Shown here piece after piece: positions 11,207-24,699 of a DNA stretch of 64,000 nt (positions are counted from its first letter, which is position 1; every line of letters begins with the position of its first letter). The DNA is from Anaeromyces robustus (taxonomy: Eukaryota; Neocallimastigomycota; Neocallimastigomycetes; Neocallimastigales; Neocallimastigaceae). Where the stretch lies: positions 1 to 64,000 of the forward strand of contig MCFG01000018.1 in NCBI GenBank assembly GCA_002104895.1. The letters run 5' to 3'. The notes beneath the pieces are model-generated. The model searched no databases and was not told the origin of the DNA. It saw nothing but the letters and a program-made list of their open reading frames with translations. Position numbers and translations under genes: made by a program.

Positions 11207-14200
11207 AAAATAATATTAACTAATTAAATACAATGTAATTATAATATATATTAATAAATAATAAAAATAAATTAGGGAGGTACTGTTTTAGATACCAATG
11301 ATTGTAGTTATATTAAAACTCATGAAGATAAACTAAACGCTGTAAAAAATTTATATGAAAATGGAATAAGATATTTAATCATTATTGGTGACAATGAAAG
11401 TTTTTCACATGCTGAAATTATTCAAAACGAATGGAATGATTTAATCCAGGAATTAATTAATAGTAATAGTATTGAAAAACCTGATAATGACGATGATATT
11501 TATCCTCTGTCAGTTATTGCTTTACCAGCTACTATTGATAATGATATTGCTATGACTGGTAATGTTTAATATAAATTTATATTCTATAATTTGTAATTAT
11601 TATATTGTATTTTGTATAAGTATTTTAATGCAAATTTTGTAATAAAATATTAATATATTATATAATATGTATATGTATATAAATAGATTTAACTCTAGGT
11701 ACATGTACTTCATTACAAAGAATATGTGAAGCTCTTGATTCATTAGAATCAACAGCTACCTCTCACCAAAGATGTTTTATTATCAAAGTAGTTGGTAAGC
11801 GTTGTGGATGGCTTGCATTAATGGCTGCTATTGCTGTTGGTGCTGATTGTATGTTTATTCCAGAAAGACCACCACCATTTCAAAAAGATATTGATATTAC
11901 ATGGGAAAAAGAAATGTGTGAAATTATTAAAACGGTAATTAAAATATAATAATCTAACACCTATATATAATAAATTTATTATTTATTTATAATTATATAT
12001 ATTTATAGTAACATTACTAAATAATAATTATATTTTTATTATATACAAAAGAAACGTGAAAAAGGTAACAGAAAAAACATTATTGTTGTTAGTGAAGGTG
12101 CTACTGATAAAAATTTAAATCCAATAACAGCTACATATATTAAAGAAATTATTGAAAAGGATTTGAACATTGATACAAGAATTACTACTTTAGGTCATAT
12201 TCAAAGAGAAGGAATTCCATGTGCTTTTGATAGATTCCTTGTAAATATCATATAAATTAACTATTATAAAAATCAACAATTCTAGTAATTATAGTAATAA
12301 TAATCCAATATATTACTCTTTTTTTTTTTTATCTTCTTTATATTAAATAATATATAGGCCACAGTTCAAGCAGCTGAAATTATTAAGGAAGTTATGAATT
12401 CCAAAGAAGATGATAAAATCTCAATTTTAATTGGTATTAATAATAATATGCTTACTAAAATTCCATTATCAGAATCTGTAAAATTGGTAAATAATATAAT
12501 AAAATTTTTAATTATTATTTATTTGCATTATAATTATTTTTTAACATATTTTTATAATATTAAAATCTTACTATAAATTTAATTAATATATAAATATAAT
12601 ATAATATAATGTAATATATATTATATTCATTGAAATAAAGACAACTTCAATTAGTGAAGCTCTTTCCAATAAGGAATTTGATAAAGTTATGAATCTTAGA
12701 GATCCAGATTTTAAAGCTAGTTATAATGCCTATATGGAAAGTACTTTATTCTCAAGTAATGCTAAAAAATTGGATGAAGAAAATGTGAGCAAAAATAATA
12801 TATTAAATATTAATAATTCGTAACTATATAAACTATTATTTCAATTTTTTAACCTTTTTTTTTTTATTCCATTTTAATAGTGTTTAAGAATTGGTATTAT
12901 TCATGTGGGTTCACCAGCAGGAGGTATGAATGCTGCTACAAGAGCTGCTGTCCGTCTTTGTCTTAATAGAGGACATACACCTGTTGGTATTTTCAATAGT
13001 TTTTCAGGATTAGTAAATGGAGAAGTTAGACCATTAACATGGCAAGAAGTTAGAGGTTGGACTACTATAGGTGGTTCCAAATTAGGTATAAACCGTAGCC
13101 AACCAACACCTGTTTTGAATTCTAAAAAATTATATAAAAAGTATAATATTGATCCAAATGAACTGATTGATATTGGGTTAATTGCTTATCATTTACAAGA
13201 ACAAAAGATTCAAGGTTTATTGATTATTGGTGGTTATGAAGCCTATTCTAGTTTATACACTTTATATGAAGCTAAATCAATTTATCCATCTTTATGTATT
13301 CCAATGGTTCAAATTGCAGCTACTGTATCAAATAATATTCCAGGTACTGAATATTCTATTGGTTCAGATACAGCTTTAAATACTATTGTTCAAGCTTGTG
13401 ATCATATCAAACTTTCTGCTAGTGCATCCCAAAGACGTGTCTTTGTAGTTGAAGTTCAAGGTGGTAATTGTGGGTATGTATCGTTTATAAAAACAATTAA
13501 TGATAATAATCAATATTATAAATATATAAATTTGTTATATAATTTAATCTAATCTAATTTAATTTAATATGATATTTATATAAAAAAAATTATTATTCTA
13601 TTTTATATTTTTTACAAAATATACTTTATTCTTAAATGATTTATTTATATATAATTATTGATCTTTTTTATTAAAAATATTAAAATATTTAAATTATAAT
13701 AATAGTTATCTTTCAACTATGGGTGGTCTTGCTTGTGGTGTTACCTGTACATATGGACCTGAAAATGGTATTTCTTTAAGTAAATTAAAGAATGATATTA
13801 GACATTTAACAAGAAGATATAAAGAAGCAGAATTAAAGGGTATTAAAAATGAAGGTAGAATTATTATTAGAAATGAATTTACCAATTCAAGTACCTATTC
13901 CACAAAAGTTATCGCAGCTATCTTAAATGAAGAAGGAAAAGGATTATTTGATTCTAGAACAGCAATTTTAGGTCATCTTCAACAAGGTGGTGTTCCATCA
14001 CCATTAGATAGAATAAGAGCTGTTAGACAAGCTGTTGAATGTATTAATTGGCTTGAAGAAAAAACTAGAGAAAATAAAAAAGTATCTAGTTATAAGGAAT
14101 ATCATAAAGTTTCAAGAATGAATGATGATGATAATAAATTAGATAAAGAAGCTTATGTTATTGGTATTCGTGGTGATAAACTTGTATTTACCCCAGTTCA

Positions 14201-14357
14201 TGAATTAATTAAAGAAACCAATATTGATTTAAGAAAAAGTAGTCAACATTGGTGGATGAAATATTATCCATTAATTAAAACTTTATCTAAGTATTATTAT
14301 TTCGATGCCAATGATGAAACTGATATAGATTATTTAACCAATGAAACAAATATTTAA
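8411..14357 (+). CDS. 6-phosphofructokinase, fungal type, 12 exons
   Basis: ATP-dependent PFK, which makes fructose 1,6-bisphosphate in cytosolic glycolysis. Proposed exons: 8411-9464, 9624-9631, 9767-10183, 10335-10677, 10889-10956, 11276-11558, 11687-11934, 12052-12240, 12358-12486, 12641-12784, 12881-13473 and 13706-14357. All are bounded by GT-AG, the frame is kept, and the product is about 1375 aa. Residues 1-354 are a disordered Asn/Lys/Glu/Ser-rich extension. About 355-500 is the glyoxalase-like domain typical of fungal PFKs (HHTLLINNKQLYKSTIKFYM). The N-half has TIDND (716-720), TATSHQR, GKRCGWLAL and GHIQREGIPCAFDR. The C-half has VGSPAGGMNAATRAAVR, GINRS, AATVSNNIPGTEYSIGSDTALN and GHLQQGGVPSPLDR. 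The N-half nucleotide motifs are altered: TSGKETSG replaces TSGGDxxG, and IGDNES replaces GGDGS. Fungal PFKs are usually about 950-1000 aa, so the N-terminal extension is extra. The least certain parts are exon 1 and the 8-nt exon 2. Confidence 0.88.
9485..9564. repeat. (ATT)n inside PFK intron 1
   Basis: About 80 bp of ATT repeats fill the middle of the intron 9465-9623. Translated through, it produces a false poly-Ile tail on exon 1. Confidence 0.85.
10825..10876. repeat. (ATT)n inside PFK intron 4
   Basis: T-run followed by ATT repeats just before the 3' splice site at 10887-10888. Confidence 0.85.
11010..11205. repeat. (TTTA)n inside PFK intron 5
   Basis: About 200 bp of TTTA repeats, with two TTACTTATATAATTA interruptions that are nearly identical (an internal duplication), inside the intron 10957-11275. 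Confidence 0.9.
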
Positions 14358-14509
14358 ATTATTAATATGTACTTAATTACTGAGGAAAAATTAAGTAAAA
14401 AAGTTTATTATCTTTATTTTTTTTTTTTTTTATTTATTTAAAAAAAAAAAAAAAATAAAAATAAAAATAAAAAAAAATAAAGTAAAATTAAAAATACATA
14501 TTAAAAGAA

Positions 14510-14555
<46 letters not shown>

Positions 14556-14742
14556 AAAATTAAAATTTAAATGAAATAATAATTAAAAAAATTAAAAAAT
14601 CAAAATTAATAATAATAAGCATATAAAATTTTAATAATAAAAAAATACTAAATCAATAAATTTTTATTTATTTGAATAATTATAATAGCATACCATATAA
14701 TTAAATAAAAAATAAATTATAAATAAAAATTTTAAATAATCA

Positions 14743-14773
<31 letters not shown>

Positions 14774-14843
14774 TTGTCTTATTATTTATTTATTAATTTA
14801 TTCATTTATTTAGTTAATTAATTAATTAATTAATTAATTAATT

Positions 14844-14888
<45 letters not shown>

Positions 14889-14953
14889 TTTGCTTGTTTG
14901 CTTGCTTCTTCGGTTGTTTGTTTGTTCGTTTGTTTCTTTTGTTTCTTTTATAA
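14358..14953. other. convergent 3' flank of PFK and GNAT-1
   Basis: Homopolymer A and T runs, then TTAA and TTTA repeats (14812-14892), then a G-containing pyrimidine block (14891-14945: TGCTTGTTTGCTTGCTTCTTC...). That last block is also found at the 3' end of the second GNAT gene. There is no coding potential. Confidence 0.7.
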
Positions 14954-14963
14954 TTAATTAATT
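14891..14963. repeat. duplicated 3' flank of the GNAT pair, copy 1
   Basis: The block CTTGCTTCTTCGGTTG...GTTTCTTTTATAATTAATTA is repeated almost exactly at 16129-16203, immediately beyond the stop codon of each acetyltransferase. The tandem duplication therefore included downstream sequence. Confidence 0.85.
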
Positions 14964-15658
14964 TTCATACTACTTAAACTTTGTTTTTGATTTCCATTTT
15001 CATCAAAATTATCATCAGATAACCATGTTTGAAGACGCTTTTTATTACTTTCCCATTCACTATCAATAATTGAAAACCAATCAGTATCACGATTACGACC
15101 TTTATATACCATAGCATTTCTGAAAGTGCCTTCAAAAGTAAAACCAAGACGAAGTGCAGAATTTCGTGAAGCTGCATTAAAATGATCACATTCCCATTTA
15201 TAACAACGATATTTTAATACTTCAAAAACATATTCCATAACAAGATATTGAGCTTCAGTAGCTTGACGAGTTCTTTTTAATTTATTAGAATAAAGTACCC
15301 ATCCCATTTCAACAACACGATTTTTTTTGTCCATATCTAATAATCCTAAATTACCAACAGCTTTTCCAGAAGCTTTATCAATAATGGTAAACATATAAGG
15401 ATCATTTTTAGACACCCATTCCTCCAATAAAAATTTTTCAAATTCTTCATATGAAGAAAAACCATCTAAAGGAATATAGGAAAACATTCTTTGATCTGAA
15501 TCAGGACCTAAATATTCATATATATCCTTGGCATGATCCATTTTTACTCTTTCAACCCGAACTGTTTTTCCTTCAAAACAAGTAACATCAGGTAATGATC
15601 CTATCTCATAATTTTCAATAGCCTCACCAATAGGTTGATTAAATTGATTATATCTCAT
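14954..15658 (-). CDS. GNAT-family N-acetyltransferase (RimJ/RimL-like), copy 1
   Basis: A 234-residue single-exon protein of the GNAT fold (Acetyltransf_3 / RimJ-RimL branch), which transfers acetyl from acetyl-CoA to an amine; the substrate cannot be told. It starts MRYNQFNQPIG, a start typical of a bacterial GNAT family (R-x-NQ-x-x-QPIG). Visible elements: GKTVRVERV (first strand), KASGKAVGNLGLLDMD, the core strand VVEMGWVLYS followed by KRTRQATEAQYLVMEYVFE (CoA-binding helix region), and the typical RimJ/L end CDHFNAASRNSALRLGFTFEGTFRNAMVYKGRNRDTDWFSI. No signal peptide. A near-copy lies 535 bp upstream in the same orientation. The intronless structure among intron-rich neighbours and the bacterial-style sequence suggest horizontal transfer followed by duplication. 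Confidence 0.9.
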   Translation of the reverse strand: MRYNQFNQPIGEAIENYEIGSLPDVTCFEGKTVRVERVKMDHAKDIYEYLGPDSDQRMFSYIPLDGFSSYEEFEKFLLEEWVSKNDPYMFTIIDKASGKAVGNLGLLDMDKKNRVVEMGWVLYSNKLKRTRQATEAQYLVMEYVFEVLKYRCYKWECDHFNAASRNSALRLGFTFEGTFRNAMVYKGRNRDTDWFSIIDSEWESNKKRLQTWLSDDNFDENGNQKQSLSSMKIN

Positions 15659-16193
<535 letters not shown>

Positions 16194-16895
16194 TTAATTA
16201 ATTTTCATACTACTTAAACTTTGTTTTTGGTTTCCATTTTCATCAAAATTATCATCAGATAACCATGCTTGAAGACGCTTTTTATTACTTTCCCATTCAC
16301 TATCAATAATTGAAAGCCAATCAGTATCACGATTACGACCTTTATATACCATAGCATTTCTGAAAGTGCCTTCAAAAGTAAAACCAAGACGAAGTGCAGC
16401 ATTCCTTGAAGCTGAATTGAAATGATCACATTTCCACTCATAACGACGATATTTTAATACTTCAAAAACATATTCCATAACAAGATATTGAGCTTCAGTA
16501 GCTTGACGAGTTCTTTTTAATTTATTAGAATAAAGTACCCAACCCATTTCAATAGTACGATATTTTCTGTTAATATCCATCAACCCGATATTTCCAACAG
16601 CCTTTCCAGAAACTTTATCAATAACAACAAATATATAAGGATCTTTTAAATTTATACTTTCTTTCATAAATTTTTCAAATTCTTCATATGAAGTAAAAGC
16701 TTCTAAAGGAACATATGAAAATAACTTTGGATCTGAATTAGGACCTAAATATTCATACATATCTTTAGCATGATTCATATTTAGTCTTTCAACACGAACT
16801 GTTTTTCCTTCTAAACAAATAACATCAGGCCATGATCCTTCCTCATAATTCTCTACAGCATCACCAATTGGTTGATTATATTGATTGTATCTCAT
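16194..16895 (-). CDS. GNAT-family N-acetyltransferase (RimJ/RimL-like), copy 2
   Basis: A 233-residue single-exon paralogue of 14954-15658 with the same layout and start (MRYNQYNQPIG). The C-terminal half is almost identical to copy 1, from GWVLYSNKLKRTRQATEAQ through RNAMVYKGRNRDTDW to QKQSLSSMKIN. The N-terminal half has many substitutions, for example EYLGPNSDPKLFSYVPLEAF against EYLGPDSDQRMFSYIPLDGF, and loses one residue. That mosaic pattern looks like partial gene conversion. Both copies look functional, with no stops or frameshifts. Substrate unknown; protein N-terminal or small-molecule amine acetylation is typical of the branch. Confidence 0.9.
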   Translation of the reverse strand: MRYNQYNQPIGDAVENYEEGSWPDVICLEGKTVRVERLNMNHAKDMYEYLGPNSDPKLFSYVPLEAFTSYEEFEKFMKESINLKDPYIFVVIDKVSGKAVGNIGLMDINRKYRTIEMGWVLYSNKLKRTRQATEAQYLVMEYVFEVLKYRRYEWKCDHFNSASRNAALRLGFTFEGTFRNAMVYKGRNRDTDWLSIIDSEWESNKKRLQAWLSDDNFDENGNQKQSLSSMKIN

Positions 16896-17629
16896 TTTTT
16901 TTTTTTTTTTTAATAATATCTATCCTTTTTTAATATAAAAAAAACTATAAATAAATATTTATATTAATTATAATTTTTCATTATTAAATTTTTTAATTTT
17001 TAAATATTTTTAAAATTTTAATAATTTATAAATCTATTATATAAAAATAATAATAATAACAATAAAATTTTATATAATACATAATACAAATAAATAAACA
17101 GAAATACTTTTAACCCTTAAAAATTTTTGATATTTTTTGGATTTCCTTTTTTATATAAATATTTTTTTTTTATATTATTTATTATTTAAAAATTTTAGAT
17201 TATATATTGATTTAAAAAAAAAAATTTTTTTTTTCTAAGGAATATATATTAAATTTAAAAAAAAAAAAAAAAAATTATATAATTGAAGATTTCTAAGCCA
17301 ATTAAATTTGAATTTTCAAAATAAAATTTTTATAAATCAATTTATATACTTTAAATAGATTGGATACTAATATATAACTAATTATACTTTTAATATGTGG
17401 TATATTAATTAAAAAATTTTATTTAAAAAAAAAAAAAGTAAAAATTTTTTTCTCTTCACACAATTTTTTTTATATTAATAATAGGTAATTATTAATTAAA
17501 TATAAAATAAATAAATATTAATAATAAAAAAATTTTTTTTTAAAAAAAAGTAGATTAAAAATTAACATTTAATTTAAATATAAATATTTTTAAATAAATT
17601 GTTATATTAATAAACAGTAAATAGTTAAA
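16896..17629. other. divergent promoter region, GNAT-2 / Ran
   Basis: 734 bp of AT-rich sequence between two divergently transcribed genes. Homopolymer runs but no recognisable motif; it should contain both promoters. Confidence 0.5.
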
Positions 17630-19061
<1,432 letters not shown>

Positions 19062-20504
19062 ACTATTTAAAACTATTTAAAAAAATACAATGTTTAATTT
19101 ATAGTTTCATTTTTTTTAGAAGCATTTAATTAAAAGTTAAAAATAATAATTAAAAAAATAATAAAGAAATAAAGAAATAAAGAAATTAAAATATTAAATT
19201 TAAAAAAAAAAAAAAAAAAGCAAATAAAAAGCATATAAAAATATTATTAATAATAAAAATCATAAATAAATAAAAAATAAATTAATTACTATTTTAAAAA
19301 ATAAATTTATTATTTAAAAATGTATTTTTTTTTTTTTAATGATCAATAATAAATTAAATAATATTTTATTTATTTTTTTTTTATCATTTTTATTGTTTTA
19401 ATTTTAAAATTAAAACCTTTAATTTTAAAAATAAATGTATATTTTTTTTTTATCTTCTTTCTAAAAATTATAAATATATAAAAGATAAAAATATAAATGT
19501 TAAATTAAGAAAGAAAGAAAGAAAAAAGTATTTTTGTATTTTATCTTTTTTTTTTTTTAAATTTAGAATATGAATAATATAAATATAAAAATTTAAAAAA
19601 AAAAAATAAGAATAATATATATAAATATAAATAAAAAAAATTTTTTTTTTTTTTTCTTTTTTTTTCAAAGAATTTCATTCTAAAAAATAATAATTATTTA
19701 ATTATTATTATTAATTGGAAACTTTTTTTTTTTTTTTTTTTTTTATTAAGCAAATTCATTATATCATGATACATTATATAATTACAATCTTCCTATAACT
19801 AAAATGTAGTATAATACATTTTTTTCTATTACATATAAAAATTTTATTATCCTTATCCTATTAAATAATAAATAAATAAATAAATAATAAAGAATTATTT
19901 GTAATTTTGTACAAAATTTTATATAATATTATATATGTTATTATAAATTCATTTTTATAATAATAATAATACATATGTATTATTTTCTTTTTTTTTTTTT
20001 TTTTGTTTTTTTTTTTTTGTTTTTTTTTTTGATTATTGTATTATACACAAAAATTATTAAAATAAAATTAAAAAAAATAAAAAATAAATAAATTATAAAA
20101 AATGACAATAGTAATAATGACAATATTTATATATTATAGGATTATATAAAATAATATATTATAACATATATTATTATAATATTATTATATATTTTAATAA
20201 TATACTATAAAATAAAATTTTATAGATAAATTATTAAAAAATAAAAAATAAAAAAAATTCAATAATAAAAATTTTAATTATTAATATTTATTTGATATTA
20301 TAGAAAAAAAAAAATAAAGTTATTTACAATTTATAATAATGTAATGTACATCTTCCTTTTTGTATTTAATCACTTAAATAAATTTTTTTTTATATAAATG
20401 AATTTTTTATATTAAATATTATAAATATATTTATATATAATTCAATATATATATAAATTAAATTAAATAATTATTAAAATAATAATATGAATTTTTATAG
20501 ATTT
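19062..20504. other. AT-rich region downstream of Ran
   Basis: Homopolymer runs and AT dinucleotide tracts, with no coding potential or recognisable repeat family. The first few hundred bases presumably include the Ran 3' UTR. Confidence 0.6.
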
Positions 20505-20925
20505 ATCATGTGATATCACATGATTGTATCATAATTATATTTCAATGCAATTGAACGAGGTTATTCCTTTAATTTCATCATATATTTTTATATTTGTACT
20601 TAAAAACTTTAACACAAATTTAATAATAGGTCCAGTCTAACAAGTTTATCAAAGGAAACCTCCAAAATAATAATAGAGAGTCGCACCCCTCCCCCATATT
20701 ATAAAGATTTTAATTCTTAATTATTACTAATATTATTTTATTATTATAAGGTTTGAGTAAGCTAACGCCTCAAATAATTATTATATTGAAGCAACTACCT
20801 TGCCACAGTGTTAAAAATCTGTTGTTGAAAAATATGCTTGAGGCAGAAACCTTATATATAATATAATAAGGATATATATGCCTTAACAATCAAAATATAA
20901 AAAAAAAACTGGCCAACTCAAAGTT
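20505..20925 (-). mobile_element. tRNA-derived SINE, decayed copy
   Basis: A degenerate relative of the element at 54260-54775. On the minus strand it starts near 20925 with GAGTTGGCCAGTTTTT, then an A-box-like GATTGTTAAGGC, then a worn B-box region (AAGGTTTCTGCCTCAAGC). Shared body blocks follow: plus-strand TTTATCAAAGGAAAC...ATAGAGAGTC matches TTTCTCAAAGAAAC...ATAAGAGTC in the other copy. Plus-strand TCACATGATTGTA near 20515 matches TCACGTGATTCTA. AT-rich insertions have split it. The left limit is approximate. Confidence 0.65.
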
Positions 20926-21799
20926 ATACATATATTAAATGTTAAAAAAAAAAAATTTTTTTTTTTATTATTTTATTATTTTATTATTATTTTTTTTTTT
21001 TTTTTTTTTTTTTATTTTTTAATGAGAATATTATATATATATATATAAATATATATATATGTAACAAATTCAATATTAAATTCATTAAAACTATAAATAA
21101 TTAGATATAATAAATATTATAAAATATTTTAAATAAAAAAAAAAGTACATAATTAAAAATGAAACATATATTTTAAAAAAAAGAAAAAAAAATTATCAAA
21201 ATAATTATTAAAAATTATTAAAAAAAACAAAAAAAAAAAAAAAAGTACATATTTTTTTTTCTTAAAAAAAAACTATTTATTATTTTTATTATTATTATTA
21301 TAATTATGTATTACATAATATACTTATTATAAAATTATTAAATTAAGATATTAATTTTTAATTAATAAAAAAAAAAAAAAAAACTGTTAATAAAATCTAA
21401 ATTAATTTTAATAAATATCCTTAATACGATTATCTTAAATTATTATACTCTTACTTTTTTTTTTTTTTTTCTTTTTTTTAATAATAATTATTATTATTCT
21501 CATTTTTCCTTTTTCCTTTTTCCTTTTTTTTTTTTTTTTTTTTATTTTTGTTTTTGTTTTTGTTTTTGTTTTTTGTTTTTGTATTATACTTTTTTTTTTT
21601 TTTTTTCAAAGTTTTTTTTTCAAAGTTTTATTTTTATTTAATTAGATCTTTAAATATTTATATATTTATTCTTTTTTTTTTTTTTTTTTTTTGTTTTTTT
21701 TTTTTTTTTTTCTGTTTTTATTATCATTATTATTATTATTACTTTTTTGTTTTTTTTGTTTATTTTTTGTTTATGTTTTTTTTTTTTTCCTTATATTCT
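20926..21799. other. low-complexity 3' flank of Atm1 gene
   Basis: Long T and A homopolymers with (TTTTTC)n and (TTTTTG)n pyrimidine tracts at 21500-21790, immediately beyond the stop codon of the minus-strand ABC gene. Confidence 0.7.
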
Positions 21800-24665
21800 T
21801 TATAAATTTACATTATCTGATGAAATACTAGATATAGTTGGAGATGAAGTGAAATCTGTTGTAGAAGGTGTACTAATCATATTAATTTCATGATTAACTA
21901 AAGTAGTATCTGAAATATTAGATTGAGTTTCTAATTTTTCAATACTAGCTTCTGTTATAGGTTCATTATCAGTTTCAGGTTCAGTTTCAATTGGAACATC
22001 AACATTAGGTGGATTTGTAGTTGTATCTATTTGTTTTCCTACTAAATTTTCTGGTTGAGTTGAATGAGTTTGAGTTTCAGTTTGAGTTTGAGTTTGAGTT
22101 TGAGTTTGAGTTTGAGTTTTCTTTGATAATAAATATGGATCTTCACCTGTTTGTTGTTGAGCTCTCCACATCTTAGCATATAAACCATTTTTATATAAAA
22201 GATTCCAATGACTACCTCTTTCAGCAATAGTACCATTATCAATAACAAAAATTTCATCACAATTAACAACGGTACTTAAACGATGAACTATAAAAATAGT
22301 GGTATGATGATGTAAATCTAATGCTTGTTCATTATTTTGTTCCATTTTCTTTTTATTTTCTTTTAATAATTCATCAATATTATTCATAATAGATCTTTCA
22401 GTAGTAGTATCTAAGGCACTAGTAGCTTCATCAAAAAGTAAAATTCTTGGATTTTTAAGAATAGCTCTAGCTAAAGCGACTCTTTGTTTTTCACCACCAC
22501 TAATCATTGTTCCTCTTTGACCAACTTTAGTATCATAACCCTCTGGGAATTGATTGACAATAACATCATGAATTTTTGCCTTTTTAGCAGCTTCATAAAT
22601 TTCTTCTTCTGTGGCATCTGGTTTAGCATAGGCAATATTATAAAAAATGGATTGATTAAAAAGTGGTGTATCTTGTGGAACAATACCAAAAGAATTTCTT
22701 AAACTTCTAATTTTTACTTGAGAAATATCTTGATCATCAATATAAATATGACCTTCTTGTGGATCATAGAAACGTTGTAATAATCTTAAAATAGTGGATT
22801 TACCACTACCACTGGGTCCAACAAAGGCTACTCTAGAACCTGCAGGAATAGTAAAGGATACATTATTTAATATAGGTTTTCTTTCTTTATTATATCCAAA
22901 AGTAACATTTTCAAAACGAATTTCACCACCTTTACGATCTAAATCAATAATTGGAGCATTTTCAATTTCTGGTACAGAACTTTGAATTTGTTTTAAACGG
23001 AACATTAAATCCATATCTAATAAACTTTGAGAAGTTTCACGATAAACTGAACCAAGGAAATGAAGTGGAACAGATAATTGGAAAATTAAACTATTAATCA
23101 TAACAATATCACCTACAGTGAAAATACCACCAACAACTCCATTAGCAGCCATAAGCATTAAAGTAGAAAGAGCAATACTAAAAATAGCATTTTGACCAGA
23201 ATTTAAAAAGGCTAAACTTGCCATAGATAATGTAGCATATTTTTCATATTTAGCTAAAGATTTATCATAAATTTTAGTTTCAAAACCTTCATTACAAAAG
23301 GATTTAACGACTTCAAAATTAATTAAAGAATCTGTAGCATGAGCAGAAGCTTGATTATCAGCCATATTCATACGTCTTCTAATTTTAGTTCTCCAAGTAG
23401 TAGTTGTTAAAGTAAAAGCAGTATAAGCAGCAATGGTTGTTAAAGCTACTAAAGCATATGGGAAACCAAATCTTTTAGTTAAAATACAACAAACCATTAC
23501 AATTTCAAGAATAGTTGGACCTACATGGAAAACAAGAGCATGTAAAACTTGATTAATACCTTTGGTACCTCTATCAATAGCACGAGTTAATGCACCAGTT
23601 TGACGAGTTAAATGGAAATTACAATCTAAACTATGAAGATGATAAAAAATGGATTTAGCGGCTTTACGTATAGCCTTTTGTGCTACAGAAGCAAAAACAG
23701 CATTTCTACCTTCTTGAGATGCATTAGCACCTAATCTTGCTACACCATAACCAATTAAAGATGCATAAATATAAGTCATTAATTTACTACCGGGTATAGG
23801 TTTTGCATTTAATTTATCAATAGCATATTTAAAGAAATAAGGTACAGAAACATTTAAAATTTTTGACATAAATAAAAGACCAAGTGCAAAAACAACTCTT
23901 ATTTTAACAGAAGGATCATCCTTTGGCCAAATATATTGAAAGAAAATTTTTAAAATTTCTTTTCTAGTTTGCCATGTCATTTTCTTTTCTGGAAGACCAA
24001 GAGCTTTTGGAGTAAGTATAATCTTACTTGCATGTTTTTTATCTAAATTTACAATAGCATTTGATTTATTTAATTCATTTGAAAGCTTAGTAATATCACC
24101 TTTAATTAATGGTATTATAGTGTTCGTTTTTTGCATTACAGGTTTATCTTCATGAAGATTTGCTTTTTGAATTACATTTTTTGAGTTTTTTGATACGGAT
24201 AAAAATCTTTGCGTATGCCATTGAAATCTCAATTTTTCGAATTCACCATTATTTAAATTTAATGACTTCTATAAAATTATAAAATTATAAAATTATAAAA
24301 TTATAAAATTATTATATAACATATATAATATAATATGATATGATAAGATATGATTTAATAATTTATAATTTTTAATAATAAAATGTATATATATATAGTA
24401 TATAAGATAAAAGTATAATAATAATGTATATATAGTATATAACATAAAAATAAAAATATAATAATAAAAATTGAATAATTTATTAATTAATAAATTAAAT
24501 ATAAATATATATATATAAATATAAAGTATACAAAATAAATAATAAATAAAAATATAATTAATTATTAATTAAATATTAAAAATTTCATAAATATATATTA
24601 ATTTATTTGATATATTCATTAATAAATATTTATTATAAAAAAAGTAAAAAAAGAAAAAAAGAAAA

Positions 24666-24699
<34 letters not shown>

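Noticed and set aside
22484-22985. Plus-strand frames opposite the Atm1 NBD
   Set aside because: Shadows; the minus-strand frame has all ABC motifs.
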